Part shown: in pieces, positions 34,134-47,014 of the stretch
Position numbering within the stretch: position 1 is the stretch's first letter
Layout: the number at the start of each line of letters is the position of its first letter
Assembly: GCA_003254925.1 (NCBI GenBank)
Contig: QANZ01049438.1
Coordinates: forward strand, 9,936-73,935
Reading direction: 5' to 3'
DNA length: 64,000 nt
Source: Chamaecrista fasciculata
Taxonomy: Eukaryota; Streptophyta; Magnoliopsida; Fabales; Fabaceae
Position numbers and translations under genes: made by a program
Notes under the pieces: model-generated
What the model saw: the letters and a program-made list of their open reading frames with translations, nothing else
Told to the model about the DNA's origin: nothing
The model's database searches: none

Positions 34134-36702
34134 AGCTGAGAAAGTGATTAGAAAAATGAACTTTAGTAATAGCTGGAGGTGGGAAGCCCAGGGATTCTCA
34201 GGTGGTATTTGGATACTTTGGAATTGTGGAGTAGTTAATATTATTCCCCATGATGCCATGGATCAGTGTGTCTCTATTTTTGTGGGTTTTGGTGACCGTA
34301 TGTTCTTGCTTTCCTGTATTTACGGTGCACCAAACATGATTAGAAGAAGAAGTTTGTGGAATCATCTTCGCGACATCTGTAATCATAATTCTCAGATTCC
34401 ATGGGCTTGTATTGGTGACTTTAATGCTTACACTTGTGTTGATGATAAGTTGGGAGGTGCTGATGTGAATCGAGGTGCGATGAAGGACTTTAATGAGTGT
34501 ATTGTTGACTGTGGTTTGTCTGACTTGGTTTTCTCAGGGCCAAGATTTACTTGGAGTAATGGGAGGGTTCAAGAACGGATTGATCGTTGCTTGGTTAACA
34601 CATATTGGTTATCTGTGTATGAAAGTTCTCGTGTACTTCACTTGAATCAACTCAAATCAGATCATCGCCCCCTTTTACTGAAGACGAGAGGACTAGAACG
34701 TGTCCGTGTTACCAGAAATAACTTCTTTTTTCAAGCTGCCTGGCTCACACATGAGGGTTTCCCAGATCTTGTTGCAAAAGCTTGGGAGAGAGGTAATGAT
34801 TGGTTGACTTGCTCTAAGTCTTTTTCATCTTCTGCTAAAGATAGGAATTTTAGAGTATTTGGCAATATTTTTAGACGTAAGGAGAAGATTATGAGGCGGC
34901 TGGAGGGAATTGATAATGCTATTGCTAGAGGAAGTAAAAAATACTTTTTCCAAATTCAGAAAGAGATATGGGCTGAATATGAAGAGATCATTCTACAAGG
35001 GGAGGTTTACTGGTATCAGAGGGCTAGGTGTGATTGGATCACGTTGGGTGATAAGAACACTAAATTTTTTCATCTCACTACCAGAATAAAAAAAAATAGG
35101 AAAACTATTGAGATGCTCCAAGACAGCCAGGGGGAGTGGTGCATGGATCAGGAGGAACTTAAATTTATGGCAATGAATTTTTATAAAGATCTCTATACCT
35201 TGGAGGATGGTCCTTTACTCACCATTGATCGAACATGGGATAGTTTTCCTAGTTTCCAAGATGATTTGATGAGGGAAATACAGAGAGAAGTTTCTAGTGA
35301 AGACATTAAACAAGCAGTTTTTAGCATGAAAGGTTTAAAAGCCCCAGGGTCGGATGGGATGCATGGAATCTTCTTACAAAGTCAATGGAAGGTGGTTGCA
35401 GGTTCAGTTTGTGCTTTTGTTAAGGGTGTTTTTGATGATCCAGAGAAGATTAGGGATGTAAATGATACCCTTATTGCGTTGATTCCAAAAATGGATAACC
35501 CAGAAAACATCAAGCAGTTCAGACCGATTTCTTTGTGCAACTTTATTTATAAAGTGGTCACCAAAATTGTTGCTATGCGCTTGAAGCCTCATATGAATCA
35601 TTTGGTGGGTCAAAATCAGTGTAGTCTTATTACAGGCAGAAATGGGTATGATAACATTATTGTGGCTCAGGAGATTATTCATTTCATGGAGAGGAAAAAA
35701 GGCAATAAAGGGTTGATGGCTATTAAAGTAGACCTTGAGAAGGCTTACGATAGAATTCGTTGGGACTTTCTTAAAGAGACCTTGGAGCTCGTTGGCCTGG
35801 GTAATCAAATGGTGAATCTTATTATGGCATGTGTTTCTTCAGCACACATGAGGGTTATTTGGAATGGTGATTATTCTGAAGAATTTAGTATGGCGAGAGG
35901 CATTCGTCAAGGTGATCCTATGTCCCCCTATCTTTTTGTTCTCTGCATGGAACGATTGGGGCATATGATTAATGATGCGGTTTTCGATAAACTTTGGAAT
36001 CCTATCCGTCTCTCGCGGAATGGGCCTCCCGTTTCTCATTTGTTCTTTGCGGATGATTTGTTTCTGTTTGCGGAAGCCACGACCTCTCAAATGGGGACCA
36101 TTGTGAACATTCTTGATAATTTTTGTGCTGTTTCTGGTGAAAAAGTAAGTGTGGAGAAGACGAGATTGTTTTGTTCGCACAATGTTAACCACACGGTTAA
36201 AAATCAACTTAGCAACATCTCGGGGTTCCAACTTACGGGTGATATGGGAAAGTACCTAGGAGTGCCGCTTCATCATTGGAGAGTTAACAAAAGTACATTC
36301 CATTTTATCATTGACAAGTCTAGGAAGAATTTGGGGTCCTGGAAAGCTAAGTCTCTCTCTTTGGCAGGTCGTATGACGTTGGTACATTCCGTTCTTAATT
36401 CCCTCCCTATTTACTACATGCAGACTTCCCTCATTCCTATGCAAGTTTGTAATGAACTTGACAAAATTGCTAGGGATTTTACTTGGGGTTCTTGTAGAGA
36501 AAAAAGAAAGATTAATCTTGTTGCTTGGGATAATTTATGTCTTCCTATTCACCAAGGGGGTTTGGGCTTTAAATCTACAAGGAAGATGAATGAAGCTTTG
36601 ATCATGAAACTTGGGTGGGAGTTGATTAACCGTCCTGACAAGTTGTGGGTGAAGATCTTAAGAACAAGTATAAATGTGGGAATTATATCATTCCAGATGT
36701 GA
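34093..36702 (+). pseudogene. LINE ORF2, endonuclease and reverse transcriptase part
   Basis: An 869-residue frame. The N-terminal apurinic-type endonuclease begins part-way through, near the usual E-T-R-C position. It keeps GFSGGIW, GDFNA, RIDRCLVN and SDHRPLLL, but lacks the first catalytic Asn/Glu region. The reverse transcriptase has LKAPGSDGM, DLEKAYDRIRWDF, RGIRQGDPMSPYLF, FADDLFLF (about residues 650-657) and GKYLGVPL. The final 15 or so residues before the stop at 36702 are out of frame: a single base is missing near 36661-36663, after which the protein continues in the frame that opens at 36645. Confidence 0.9.
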
Positions 36703-38156
36703 AAAAGTTTCAGGTGGAGAGCAACTATTGGAGGGGTATCCGGAAGACTTGGAGCAAGGTGATAGCTAATATCAAATGGGTCTTGGGTGATGGAGCTAAT
36801 ATAAGATTTTGGAGTGACATTTGGCTGGGAAATGAGCCCCTCGTTACTCTTGCCAGGACCGGTTTGAATGAAGCACAATTGGAAGAGAAGGTTCGTGATT
36901 TTGTTGCTGAAGATGGTGATTGGGATTGGTCAAAACTTGGCAATGTTCTTTCTACTAGAGGTTGTATGAAGTTAGCTTCTCAACTGCCTCCTAGTTTCAG
37001 GAACAATAATGACAAGGTTGCTTGGAAGCACAGCAGAGATAATGATTTTTCACTATCTACTGCCTACGAGTTTTTGAGTAATGATTATCGTCAGAATGAT
37101 CCCAAAATTTGGAAGGCCATTTGGGGATGGGATGGTCTTCAAAGAATTAAATCGTGTCTTTGGCTGGCTGCGTCTGGGAAGCTACTCACGTACTTGGAAA
37201 GAAGCCGAAGAAACTTAAATGATTCTTCTTCTTGTCCCCGCTGTGGCGCTGCTGATGAAACCATTATTCATACGTTGAGAGATTGCCCCACTGCTAGTTG
37301 TGTTTGGGACAAACTTTTGAGTGACAGTGATGTTGCTGATTTTTTTCATGGTTATGTGAGACATTGGTTGCTGCATAATATCAGTTCCAAAAGCACTTGC
37401 AATCAGCTGCCTTGGAATATTGTTTTCGCTGTTACGATGTGGAATATGTGGGGAGAACGAAACAACTGGGTCTTCAATCAGAGATGTAAAAATACGGAGC
37501 AGAACTTTCACTGGATTTTGAATTATAGCAGTGAAATTATTCGGAGCAATTCAAAGATAAATATGCTGTGTATTGGCAAAAAAACTGAACTTTTGGGTTG
37601 GGTTTTTCCGAAGGAAGATTGGGTCAAATGCAATACGGATGGCTCTTGCTTGGAGGGTGGCACTAGAACAGGTTGCGGTGGAGTGTTTCGTGATAGTACA
37701 GGAACTTGGCTGTCGGGTTTTGTTCGCGGGTTGGGTGAGGGTTCGGTCCTCACGGCGGAACTATGGGGTATTTTTTCTGGTTTGCAGGTTGCTTGGATGC
37801 ATGGGATAAAGAAGATTTGGGTTGAGAGTGATTCTCTCACAGTTGTAAATTTGATCAAAACTAGTTGCTCGCGTTTGAAGCATTACGCTGGGCTTGTCAA
37901 TGGAATCAAGGAGTTATGTGATCGGGATTGGGAAGTTCGCATCAGCCATTACCACCGGGAGGGAAACAGAGTTGCGGACTTCCTTGCAAACCGTGCTGTT
38001 GACGGCGGGCCTCAACTGCAGATTCTGCAGCAACCTCCCCATGAATGTTTCCCTCTTTTGCGTGATGACAGTAGTGGAGCCTCATTTCCACGAGTTGTCA
38101 CTAGTAAATGTTTTGTTTCCTCGTTTTTGCTTAGTTCTTTCCTTGTTCATATATAA
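36645..38156 (+). pseudogene. LINE ORF2, zf-RVT and RNase H part
   Basis: A 503-residue frame continuing the LINE protein after the frameshift. Residues about 20-60 hold the LGDGANIRFWSDIWLG segment. A Cys-His zf-RVT segment includes SSCPRCGAADET. The RVT_3-type RNase H near the C-terminus has the acidic residues in CNTDGS, TAELWG and ESDS, and GNRVADFLA. It overlaps the upstream frame by 58 bp. The stop at 38156 is just before the poly(A) tail. Confidence 0.88.
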
Positions 38157-38163
38157 AAAAAAA

Positions 38164-38827
38164 GTGTGATGACGCACTATGTCACGGGCTTTAAGAAGTT
38201 TTACATTAGATGTTTCAACAATTTGAGTTTTGTCCTTTTTTATAAATAGGAGTTCTCCTCCATCACTTTAGTTGTTTATTTCAAACACTTGAGCAGAGGG
38301 ATTTCTCTTTTGGAGAACTTTATTAATTTAAAATTTCTCTCTCTTAAAGTTTCTTTTTCTTTCGTGATCAATTACAAAATATAATCTTATCTTCTATCCA
38401 TAAAACTCAGTGTTTTGTGGAGTTAAATTTTTAACAAAGAGTCTAATCGATAAAATTGAGTCCAATAGATAAAATCAGTCACCAAATAAAATGTTCTTGA
38501 AACTTTGACATAGAAGTGAAAATCACACTCACTATTTCTCTAATTTATTGTCTTAATGAAAATGAGTTTTTGTATATAATAAATTATTATTTTAGGGTTT
38601 CAAAAAGAAATTGTATTTTTGAATATCTTATATGAAGTGCTACATTTAGTAATCGATTTTTGGAATAAACTAAAATCAACTCTTATAAAAATATATTAAT
38701 GAAAAAAACTATCAGCATTTTATTGAAGACAAAAAATATAAAGCCATTCAAATGGTTTAATTTAGTTATATATTCTTCATGAACCTCTTTTTAAAATATG
38801 ACATAATATAAAGTTATCTTACTTTGA
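38164..38827. other. Intergenic
   Basis: AT-rich; no gene recognised. A TATAAATAGG word at about 38240 and short direct motifs could belong to an old LTR, but I cannot define ends. Confidence 0.45.
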
Positions 38828-38840
38828 ATGGTTTAGTTTT

Positions 38841-39045
38841 TTTTTAAGTACAAAAAAAAAATTTAGGTGAGTTGGGCATGCTTACTAAAGCTAGGGCATG
38901 CCTTCAAGTTCTATGAATGCTTACAGATGTACTCTTATAGATCGCTTACTAATAAGGTCCACACATCGACAGCGAGATTCGAACTCACGACCTTATAGGT
39001 TATGAGTTGACTCCTTACCAACTGGGTCAACCTTTATCCACAAGT
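38841..39045 (-). mobile_element. tRNA-derived SINE, copy 1
   Basis: Read on the minus strand, it starts with a tRNA-like head: a box A-type sequence GTTGACCCAGTTGGTAAGG, then a box B-type GAGTTCGAATCTC. It continues with a tRNA-unrelated body and an A-rich tail (the T/A-rich stretch at 38841-38871). It is flanked by 13 bp direct repeats ATGGTTTAGTTTT (38828-38840) and ATGGTCTAGTTTT (39046-39058), with one mismatch. A related copy lies at 59881-60079. Confidence 0.85.
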
Positions 39046-39058
39046 ATGGTCTAGTTTT

Positions 39059-39740
39059 GTTGCTCTGGTAATGTAATAAAAAAATTACTTTTTATTTCCC
39101 TAATATTATTCTAATTTTAGAGATTTACAAATGTAGATTATATTAGAAATGTTTTTGTTTACAAAATACATTAAAAATTACAATATTGTATCAGATTTAA
39201 TACGTTTATATGTGTACATATATTTCATTTTTATAGTCGTTTTGGCCTTTAACAATAATATCACAATGAATAGAAGCAGTTGTGAGTTGCCAAAGCAAGC
39301 AAGCAGCCCCCAGGATTTGACTTTCAAATTTCAATGCAAACAAATTGTCAGAAAAATTAATAATGAGATTTCAAAATCCGAACTTTCACTTTTAAATGGA
39401 AAAAAAAATACACAGAGATCTTTGTAATTTTACTAAAAAGTTATTTTAATCATAAATATTTTTTACTCGTTCATTTTCTTAATGTTTTTTCTGTCATAAT
39501 TAATCATACATAAACTTTTTAAACATATAATTTATTAATTAAACATTTTGCAATAAAAATATGAAAATTAGTATACTCCAATAATTATTTTTAGATGTAA
39601 GAGCAAACAATTTTGAAAATTATTTTATTCAGGCAAAACAAAAAAAAAATCATTTTTTTGGCCCAAAAGAAAATCTTTTTTTATTAGTATTATTACTAAA
39701 AAAATATCTTGGCTCAAGGTTGAAACTTGAAACACTAGAA
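39059..39740. other. Intergenic upstream of MACPF copy 1
   Basis: AT-rich; no gene recognised. Confidence 0.5.
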
Positions 39741-39828
39741 GTTTGACCAGCACTGTTGAATATTGTTTGGGTGCACACCGAAAAGCGAAAACGAAATAAT
39801 TTATCTACTCTTGACCTCAGACCCTTTC

Positions 39829-39857
39829 TTCTTCTTCTTCTTCTTCTTCTTCTTCTA
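39829..39857 (+). repeat. (TTC)n in MACPF copy 1 5' UTR
   Basis: A run of TTC about 155 bp before the start codon. Copy 2 has a shorter run at about 46833-46856. Confidence 0.8.
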
Positions 39858-40010
39858 GTTTAGTCGATTCTGAAATCTTCACACCTTGGAAAAACCAATC
39901 ACGCTTCGTCTTTGTGCCGTAGGATTTCCTGGAAAATTTGAGTTTCTGAGCCCCCTTTGGGTTGTTGCTAATTTGAATTTGATTAGGGTGATGAGCGAGT
40001 GGTAAGGAAA

Positions 40011-43000
40011 ATGTCAACGAAGGCCTTGGATGCAAAGAAAGTTGCCGAGGCAGCCATAAGGTCCATAGGGTTGGGATACGATCTCACCAATGATCTTAAG
40101 CTCAAATTCTGTAAGAGAAACTCTTCAGACCCGAGATTGATTGCTATCGACGATGACCAGGTTCGGATTATTGATCTTCCCAACGGGATTTCAATCCCTA
40201 ACGTTCCTAAATCAATCAAATGTGATAAAGGGGACCGCATGAGATTATGCTCCGATGTACTGTCTTTTCAGCAGGTATATTTCAATTTGAGAACCTGTTC
40301 TTTAGTTTTGTGTTTTGAAGTCATCGAGAGCTTCATGAGTTCAATTTAGCTCCCATGGATTTTGTTGTACTGCTAAGTTCAAAATTCGTTAGTAGGTTAT
40401 GCAGGGAAATGATATGAACTGTCTAATTGTAGATTTGCCTCTATCTTCTTTAGTGAAGGATAATTGAATTTACATTTTAGTATGGGAGTTGTTTTTCTGA
40501 CAAAGGACGGTATGTTCTGGCTCTAGATGTCGGAGCAGTTTAACCAGGAAATATCACTTTCTGGTAAGATTCCAACGGGGCATTTCAATGCAGCATTTGA
40601 ATTTTCTGGAGCTTGGCAGAAAGATGCTGCAAGTACAAAAAGTCTTGCTTTTGATGGTGTATCCATTACCCAGTACAACATTGCTTTTGAGAAAGCCCAG
40701 GTTGTTCTTCGTGATCATGTTAAACAAGCTGTCCCGTCATCATGGGATCCGGCGGCATTGGCGAGGTAGGTAACTTTGCTGTTTTGCTCTCTTTGCTTAC
40801 TAGTCACTTTAATGTTTCTTAATATAATGCGCAGTCCACGTGTTCTGCTTGTGTCACAAAAGCTAGTACCAGTAAGGTCTGAGTCCTGTGATGCTTACTT
40901 TACTAGCTTAATTACTACATTTTAGAATTATGCTATCACTTTACTCCTTGATTATCAAGCGTAAATCTTTTGTGATTTGCATCATCTTTGATTCCACTGC
41001 AATTTTATAGTTGTTATTGTGCAGCCAAAAAAGCCAATGTACATTTATTTAATCCATTCACTTGAAAATTTTAAGTTTCCAAGCCTTAATCATCATTTTA
41101 TCTAATAATTTCAGGTTTGTTGAGAAATATGGTACCCATGTCTTAGTTGGGGTGAAAATTGGGGGAACTGATATTATATATGCTAAGCAGCAATACTCAT
41201 CTCCTCTCCAACCCACAGATGTACAAAAAAAATTGAAAGACATGGCTGACAAATTGTTCATAAGTGGATCTGAACAGTATAACACAAATGGCGGAATATT
41301 AAATCAGAAGGAAAAGGTTTGAAGCTTTTGAGTTCAAATTTATTTTCTTCCCATGTTGTTGTTCGTAAATGTTGATTGTTTCAATCAAATGAATGATGGG
41401 ACTTATCAAAATATTGAAATCCATACAACGTGTGTATAACCAGATGATATCAATCAATCAGATGCTAATTTGTAAATTTTAGGGGATTTTAAATATTGGT
41501 TAACTAAATAATTTATGGTGTTTAATAGAAGAGGTATTTAAATCCTTCACTAATGGAACTGTGTATTAATATTAAAACACCACTCAGATATATGAGTATA
41601 TCCCTAGTATATGTGCTATTCCTCTTAGCAACATACATGCATTTTCTCAAAAATAAATGAGTATGAATAATATCTGCCAACTGGTTTAAGTCTTCTTTTT
41701 GTCTTGTTTTTCCCCCTGCAGTTTATGAAAGAGAACGGGATGGGTCTGATGGACATTTCCTCTAGTCCCTACTCTGTAGTAGAGGTAAATACTGCTATCT
41801 GCTTTAATTTTATATGTGTGCTAGGAGATGATCCTTGTTCTAGAATTGGCTCTTGGGCCTTGGCTCATATAGTGCTGAGTCACTGAGTGATTCCTTCTAG
41901 CAGCTTTTATTCACTAGTTATCCTTGTGGCATGGTGATTGATATTATGCTTGTCTCTCAAGCTTTATTTTTGAAAAGTTTCTATGTTTCACCTGTTACGC
42001 CTGTGATATCAGGACTTGAAATTGTCTTTCTCATTTTAGTTGTTTTAGAGATATATATACACGTCTATTTAACTCGTCAAAACATTATTTTCTGTTTGAT
42101 AATAAAGATTATGGTCTTCTCAGATTGACAAATTACTTTCATGTCCAATACTGAATTGCCTTATTGATTGATTTAATTCTTTGAACCGAGAACATCATCT
42201 TGCTGCTGTTTTTGAAGTTTCTTGTTTCATTAACTTTTTTAGCTTGAAACAAAAAAATGAAAGGAGTGACAGTTTTCTTTTCCCCCCCTTATACAGTTTC
42301 AGGATATTAAGTTCATGTGCAGAAGGAAAGGTGGGAGTGGGAAGAGATATTTGACCCATACTGAGTGGTGCCAAACAGTTCTGTTACAACCCGATGTGAT
42401 TTCAATGTCATTCATACCTATTACATCCTTACTCAGTGGAATTAATGGGAGTGGATTTTTAACTCATGCCATAAATCTCTATCTCCGCTGTAAGCATGAT
42501 GTTATTAATGATTGTCTTTTTTTATTGCTTTTGGATTCAAAGCATATTAAACTTTTTTGAAATCTGTTGGCAATGGCTTATATGAAATCCCTGACCTCTT
42601 TGTTAAGTGATGTTATTCTAGTAGTCAATTCAACTTTAGTTGAGTTGAAGGTAAGGTGCTAAACATTTAGTATTTTGATTAGATGGTTGGATTTTCTTAC
42701 TACAGTGGAGAGGTTCTAGGTACTTCTTTCAATGGATTTTACACCCTGATCCAATCAATGATATCGCCAATGTGACAATGAAAATAATTGTTTTTATATT
42801 ATATTAAAACCAAAATAAATTGCTGTCACTGATTAGGCTATCTTGACCACATTTTGCTACGATGGTTGCAACATCAATTGCCATTGTTGCAACATATTAT
42901 GAAAATTCTTTTAGAATGACTTTAAGCAAGGACTAGATGCATGTAGCAATTTTTTTTCCTTCTTGTTGTTATTCGAGAGTGGGAGGTGTAAGAGAAGTTA

Positions 43001-44998
43001 AATTAATATGATGTGATTCTTAATGTCTGTATTTAAGGTTACAAGAACGTAGAAGCCTCTCTTTAAGTAATATTAATCATTGTACATGGTGACTTTCAAC
43101 TGCAGATAAGCCACAGATTGAAGAACTGCATCAATTTTTGGAATTCCAGCTTCCACGGCAATGGGCTCCAATTTTTGGGGAGCTTGCCCTTGGTCCTGAT
43201 AGAAGGCCACAAAGCACTGCATCTTTGCAGTTCAGCTTCATGGGTCCTAAGCTCCACATAAACACAACACCGGTAATGCCCATAGTTCTATGTGATATGG
43301 AAACTATTATTATATTTTTATTTTAAAATTAGTTGAATCCTTTGACCATAAACACAACACCGCTAATGCCCATTTTTTTATTTTCTTTTCTCATTTTGTC
43401 TAGTACCTGTGGACGACCATGTTATAATACATGTGACATAGTTATTAGGTTTCTTCTTTTTTTTCCCCATTAAAAGTTGAGTGCTATATAGTTATCGTTT
43501 TCTATCACTTCAAATTTGAAACTTTCAATGTCTAAGAAAATCTAACTTAAAGTTAGGCCTTCTTAGTTTGGACAGTTGGTATATAGTATGTACATGTGCT
43601 TTCATATCTTTGATGCATTATTTAACAAGAGATGAAGAATAGGTTATGTCCTCTAATTTATGGAGCTTTGCCTTTGGGGGACCTATGCTACACATCTATC
43701 TATGCATGGTCTGTTTTCAAGTTTTCAGGTATCAGATATTTTTCCCCCTTTGATTCATGAGATGATTCATCCATTCTGGAAATGACAAGGATGAATGACA
43801 CCTAATTCTACCTCCTCAGGACTAAACTATTTAGTTGGAAGTAGGAACCATTGGCCTATTGAGTACATTCATTTCTTAATTACTAGATAATTTTGTGATA
43901 AAAAAAGTGGGTGAAATGTTTAAATCTTAATAACCCAAATAAAATATCGTCCATCTAGATGGATAACATTAGCATTTGAAAAAAAATATTTGATCAAGCC
44001 TCTACCTTGGTATATAACCTTTTTCTTTCCAACTTTTAGCAACAAGACCTCGTACTTCTCGCGATAGCTAGTTACTCTTGTTCCCCACTCGAATATCGCA
44101 GGTTTTCAATGAAAGTTGGGTCTAGGTAGATTTTCTCATTTATATCTGAAGTATATGTAAGCAAACTTCTTTCATCGTTTTGAACTCCTCTGACGAATTG
44201 TTGCTCTGACAAAGAGTCTGCTGTGTCTCCATTAGTCATTCAGAACTAGTCAGCCTGATGTGTGCATTCTGTCAGATTTCTTGTTCTACATGTTAAAAAC
44301 TGTTTATGTAACAGGTTGATGTGGGCAAGAAACCTGTGACAGGCCTTCGCTTGTATTTGGAAGGGAAGAAAAGCAACTGCTTGGCTATCCACTTGCAGCA
44401 CCTTTCCTCATTGCCAAGGTCCTTCCAACTTGAGGATCAGCCAAATGGGAGTGCATCTGATCCTGCACAGGAGCGCAAGTACTACGAGAAGGTCCAATGG
44501 AAGAGTTTCTCACACGTGTGCACCGCTCCGGTTGAATCTGACGAGGATAATTCTGTAGTAACTGGTGCTCGCCTGGAAGTTGGAGACAATGGTCTGAAGA
44601 AAATTCTGTTTCTAAGACTTACTTTTGCCAAAGTTGTTGGTGCAAACCGTGTTAAATTTCCTGAGTGGGAGGGCTCTCCTGGATTGACCCAGAAATCTGG
44701 AATGATCTCAACCTTGATCAGCACTCACTTCTCAAGCGCACAAAAACCGCCTCCTCGTCCGTCTGATGTAAACATCAACTCTGCTTTATATCCTGATGGA
44801 CCTCCTGTGCCCACCCAGACTCCCAAACTTCTAAGGTTTGTTGACACAACGGAGATGACTAGAGGACCGCAGGACTCACCTGGCTACTGGGTTGTGTCTG
44901 GGGCAAGGCTATTTGTGGAGAATGGTAAAATATCACTTAAAGTTAAGTACTCTCTGTTGACTGTGTTTCCACCAGAGGAAGAGGCTACAAGTTATTGA
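40011..44998 (+). CDS. MACPF-domain protein, copy 1 (CAD1/NSL1 family)
   Basis: Seven exons: 40011-40274, 40527-40765, 41115-41316, 41722-41784, 42297-42489, 43106-43272, 44315-44998. All introns are GT-AG, and the product is 603 residues. It belongs to the plant membrane-attack-complex/perforin family, whose characterised members (CAD1, NSL1) restrain salicylic acid-dependent cell death; pore formation by plant members is unproven. The MACPF signature, YGTH then GVKIGG, is at about residues 172-185. There is no signal peptide, as usual for the family. The C-terminal third, from VDVGKKPVTGLRLYLEG, is the conserved plant-specific part and is encoded by the single last exon. The start ATG at 40011 is the first good one and gives the family N-terminus. 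The closest Arabidopsis relative I recognise is At4g24290-like; the exact orthology is uncertain. Confidence 0.9.
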
Positions 44999-45223
44999 GA
45001 ATTCCAAAATGAGGCAGAGACGGAAAAGAATTAATTGATCTCATGACATGGAGAACTCGGTGAGATGGTTATTGTATATATGGAGTATCTGATTCTATTC
45101 CACTGTACATTTACAGTCCATTCATTATAGGTTATTGTTTGGTAGTTGATATTGTCATTATTTGTAAACTTACAATGGAGATCATCTGGGTACTGGGATC
45201 CTTCACAAGACATTTGTAATTAT

Positions 45224-45226
<3 letters not shown>

Positions 45227-45260
<34 letters not shown>

Positions 45261-45276
45261 NTTTTTTTTTTTTTTT
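45227..45276 (+). repeat. Poly-T run containing N
   Basis: A ~50 bp T run with an N at 45261. The equivalent place in unit 2 (52768-52778) has only about 11 T. It is either a true expansion or a sequencing or assembly artefact. Confidence 0.85.
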
Positions 45277-45490
45277 CTGGGTTCTGGGGAGGGGTGTGTG
45301 CGTGCTTGAATGCTTCTTTGTTTTGTAGCTATTCAGGTAAAGTTAGAAAAATTTGTTGGCAAGTTTTAAAATAAATTTGAATTAAGGTTAGAAATAGAAT
45401 GTATCCGGATTGACATATGATAATGGTGTCATGGTATGGTTTATCCAGCTCATATAATTTGAAAACTAATTGGCCCAATTCAACCTGGGT

Positions 45491-46750
45491 TAGATTACCA
45501 TGCAAAATTTGTTTTTGAAACATGAAATGCAATGATTTTTGAGCCAATAAGAATGTGACATATAGATGCATGCATGATTTGAAAAATAAATTTCTAAAAT
45601 ATCAGACAAGACTTACTATTTGGTCTTTTTATTATTGAAATATACTATTTGATCCTTAAAATTTTATGATGATTTTAGACTCAAGTTAAACTAATTAAAA
45701 ATATGCTCCACTTGGAAAAGAGACCAGCGCACTTGAAATCAAAATTCTGTCTCTCTTCTCTATCAATTTTGGCATCATCAACAACCGTTAATTCCTCGAA
45801 GCTTTCCATCTGCAATTCCCTTTTTTCTGCTTTCAGAGGTACACAACTATCCTGCATGCGTTTATCGATTTATAGAGAATGGGGGAGAATTGATATAAGT
45901 AAGTTATTTCTACTGTACCAAAATGAGAGAGCGAACCATGAATGACATTTTACACCAAAACAAATCACAAATTGGGAAGACGGATTCTAAAACCAAAGAA
46001 ATTGTATACTAGGATTACGGTTTCAAAAAACAAAAAAAAAAAAAAAAATCATAAAACAAGTTTACGATTTCCTGAGAGAAAACTGTAAATTTGTCTTATG
46101 GTTAATGATTTTTTAATAAAATGACTTAAGATGAAATGAATGTGAAATTGCAACGATTTATAACTGTTTGGAGCAATTGAATGAAGTTGGGCACGTCCCA
46201 CATAGCCGATTGCATCATATTTGTTTTTTGTTGGGAGTAGTGATGTATTTCATTTCATTTTTATTTTATATGTGTAATTCCATTCATAAAAAGGGTTGAC
46301 TTTTGTACGTTGGATTACTCTCCATGCAATTTCAAGTATTTTTCCATCATCTTCATCTTAAGCCAGTTTATTAAAAAATCATTAACAGTTTACATGGGAG
46401 GACCAAATCGTTCACACTCTGTTGCCTGAGCAAGGCTGTTTTCGACGCAGGGGGAGTTGATATGAGTCACACTATGGCCCAACAAGAGAATGAGCAAGAC
46501 GTGGCCCAAGTGAACCAAGAGATTGAGAAAGTTAATGCATGGACCATGTTTTGATAGACTTTTAGTCTGTGGGAGTTACTCGAACAGTGATCGTGTGTAA
46601 ATTTCCCTTCCTCTTCCTTTGGGAAAGTTAATGCACGTAACTCATTGACTCATTTCTTTTATTGGCCCAACACTCATTGACTCATTTTTTCCTTCCCATT
46701 TTCTATTTTTCTTCTCAGTTTTTCTGTTGCAAATATACGATTTGCATCAA
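45491..46750. other. Spacer between the two MACPF units
   Basis: AT-rich; no gene I can support. Short open frames such as 45703-45945 are not convincing. Confidence 0.5.
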
Positions 46751-47014
46751 AGTTGGACCAGTACTGCTGAATATTGTTTGTCTGCACCGGAAGGCGGAAA
46801 CGAAATTCTTTATCTACCCTTAACCTCCGTCCCTTTCTTCTTCTTCTTCTTCTTCTCTAGTATAGTCGACTATCAAATTTCACACCTTGGAAAAACCCAT
46901 TAGTGTTCGTCTTTGTACCTTTGATTTTCCCGGAAAAATTTGTGTTTTTTTTAGCTCGCTCCGGGTTGCTGCTGCTTTGAATTTGATTAGGGTGATGAGA
47001 GAGTGGTGAGGAGA

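Larger units (their letters stand above)
34022..38163 (+). mobile_element. L1-type LINE, nearly complete ORF2
   Basis: A 4.1 kb element on the plus strand with endonuclease, reverse transcriptase, zf-RVT and RNase H regions in order, ending in a short poly(A) tail (38155-38163). ORF1 and the N-terminus of the endonuclease are missing, so it is 5'-truncated. Only one frameshift (about 36661) interrupts ORF2, which suggests a young insertion. I could not find a convincing target duplication. Confidence 0.85.
39741..45490. repeat. Tandem segmental duplication, unit 1 (MACPF unit)
   Basis: This unit aligns with 46751-52990 from the 5' untranslated region (GAATATTGTTTG) through all exons and most introns to the 3' flank (AACTAATTGGCCCAATTC). 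Intron sequence as well as exons is conserved, so the duplication is not ancient. Unit 2 is longer, mainly because of extra sequence in introns 5 and 6. Confidence 0.9.

Noticed and set aside
34035-34386. Minus-strand frames over the LINE and similar antisense frames over LepA and MACPF exons
   Set aside because: They are shadows of the coding strand with no domain of their own.
34022-38200. Target site duplication for the LINE at 34022-38163
   Set aside because: GTGTGATGACG after the tail and GTGTGTCAAGACG before the 5' edge are only loosely similar and not adjacent to the ends.
45703-45945. 80-codon frame between the MACPF units
   Set aside because: No recognisable domain, no matching sequence elsewhere in the window, and AT-rich surroundings.
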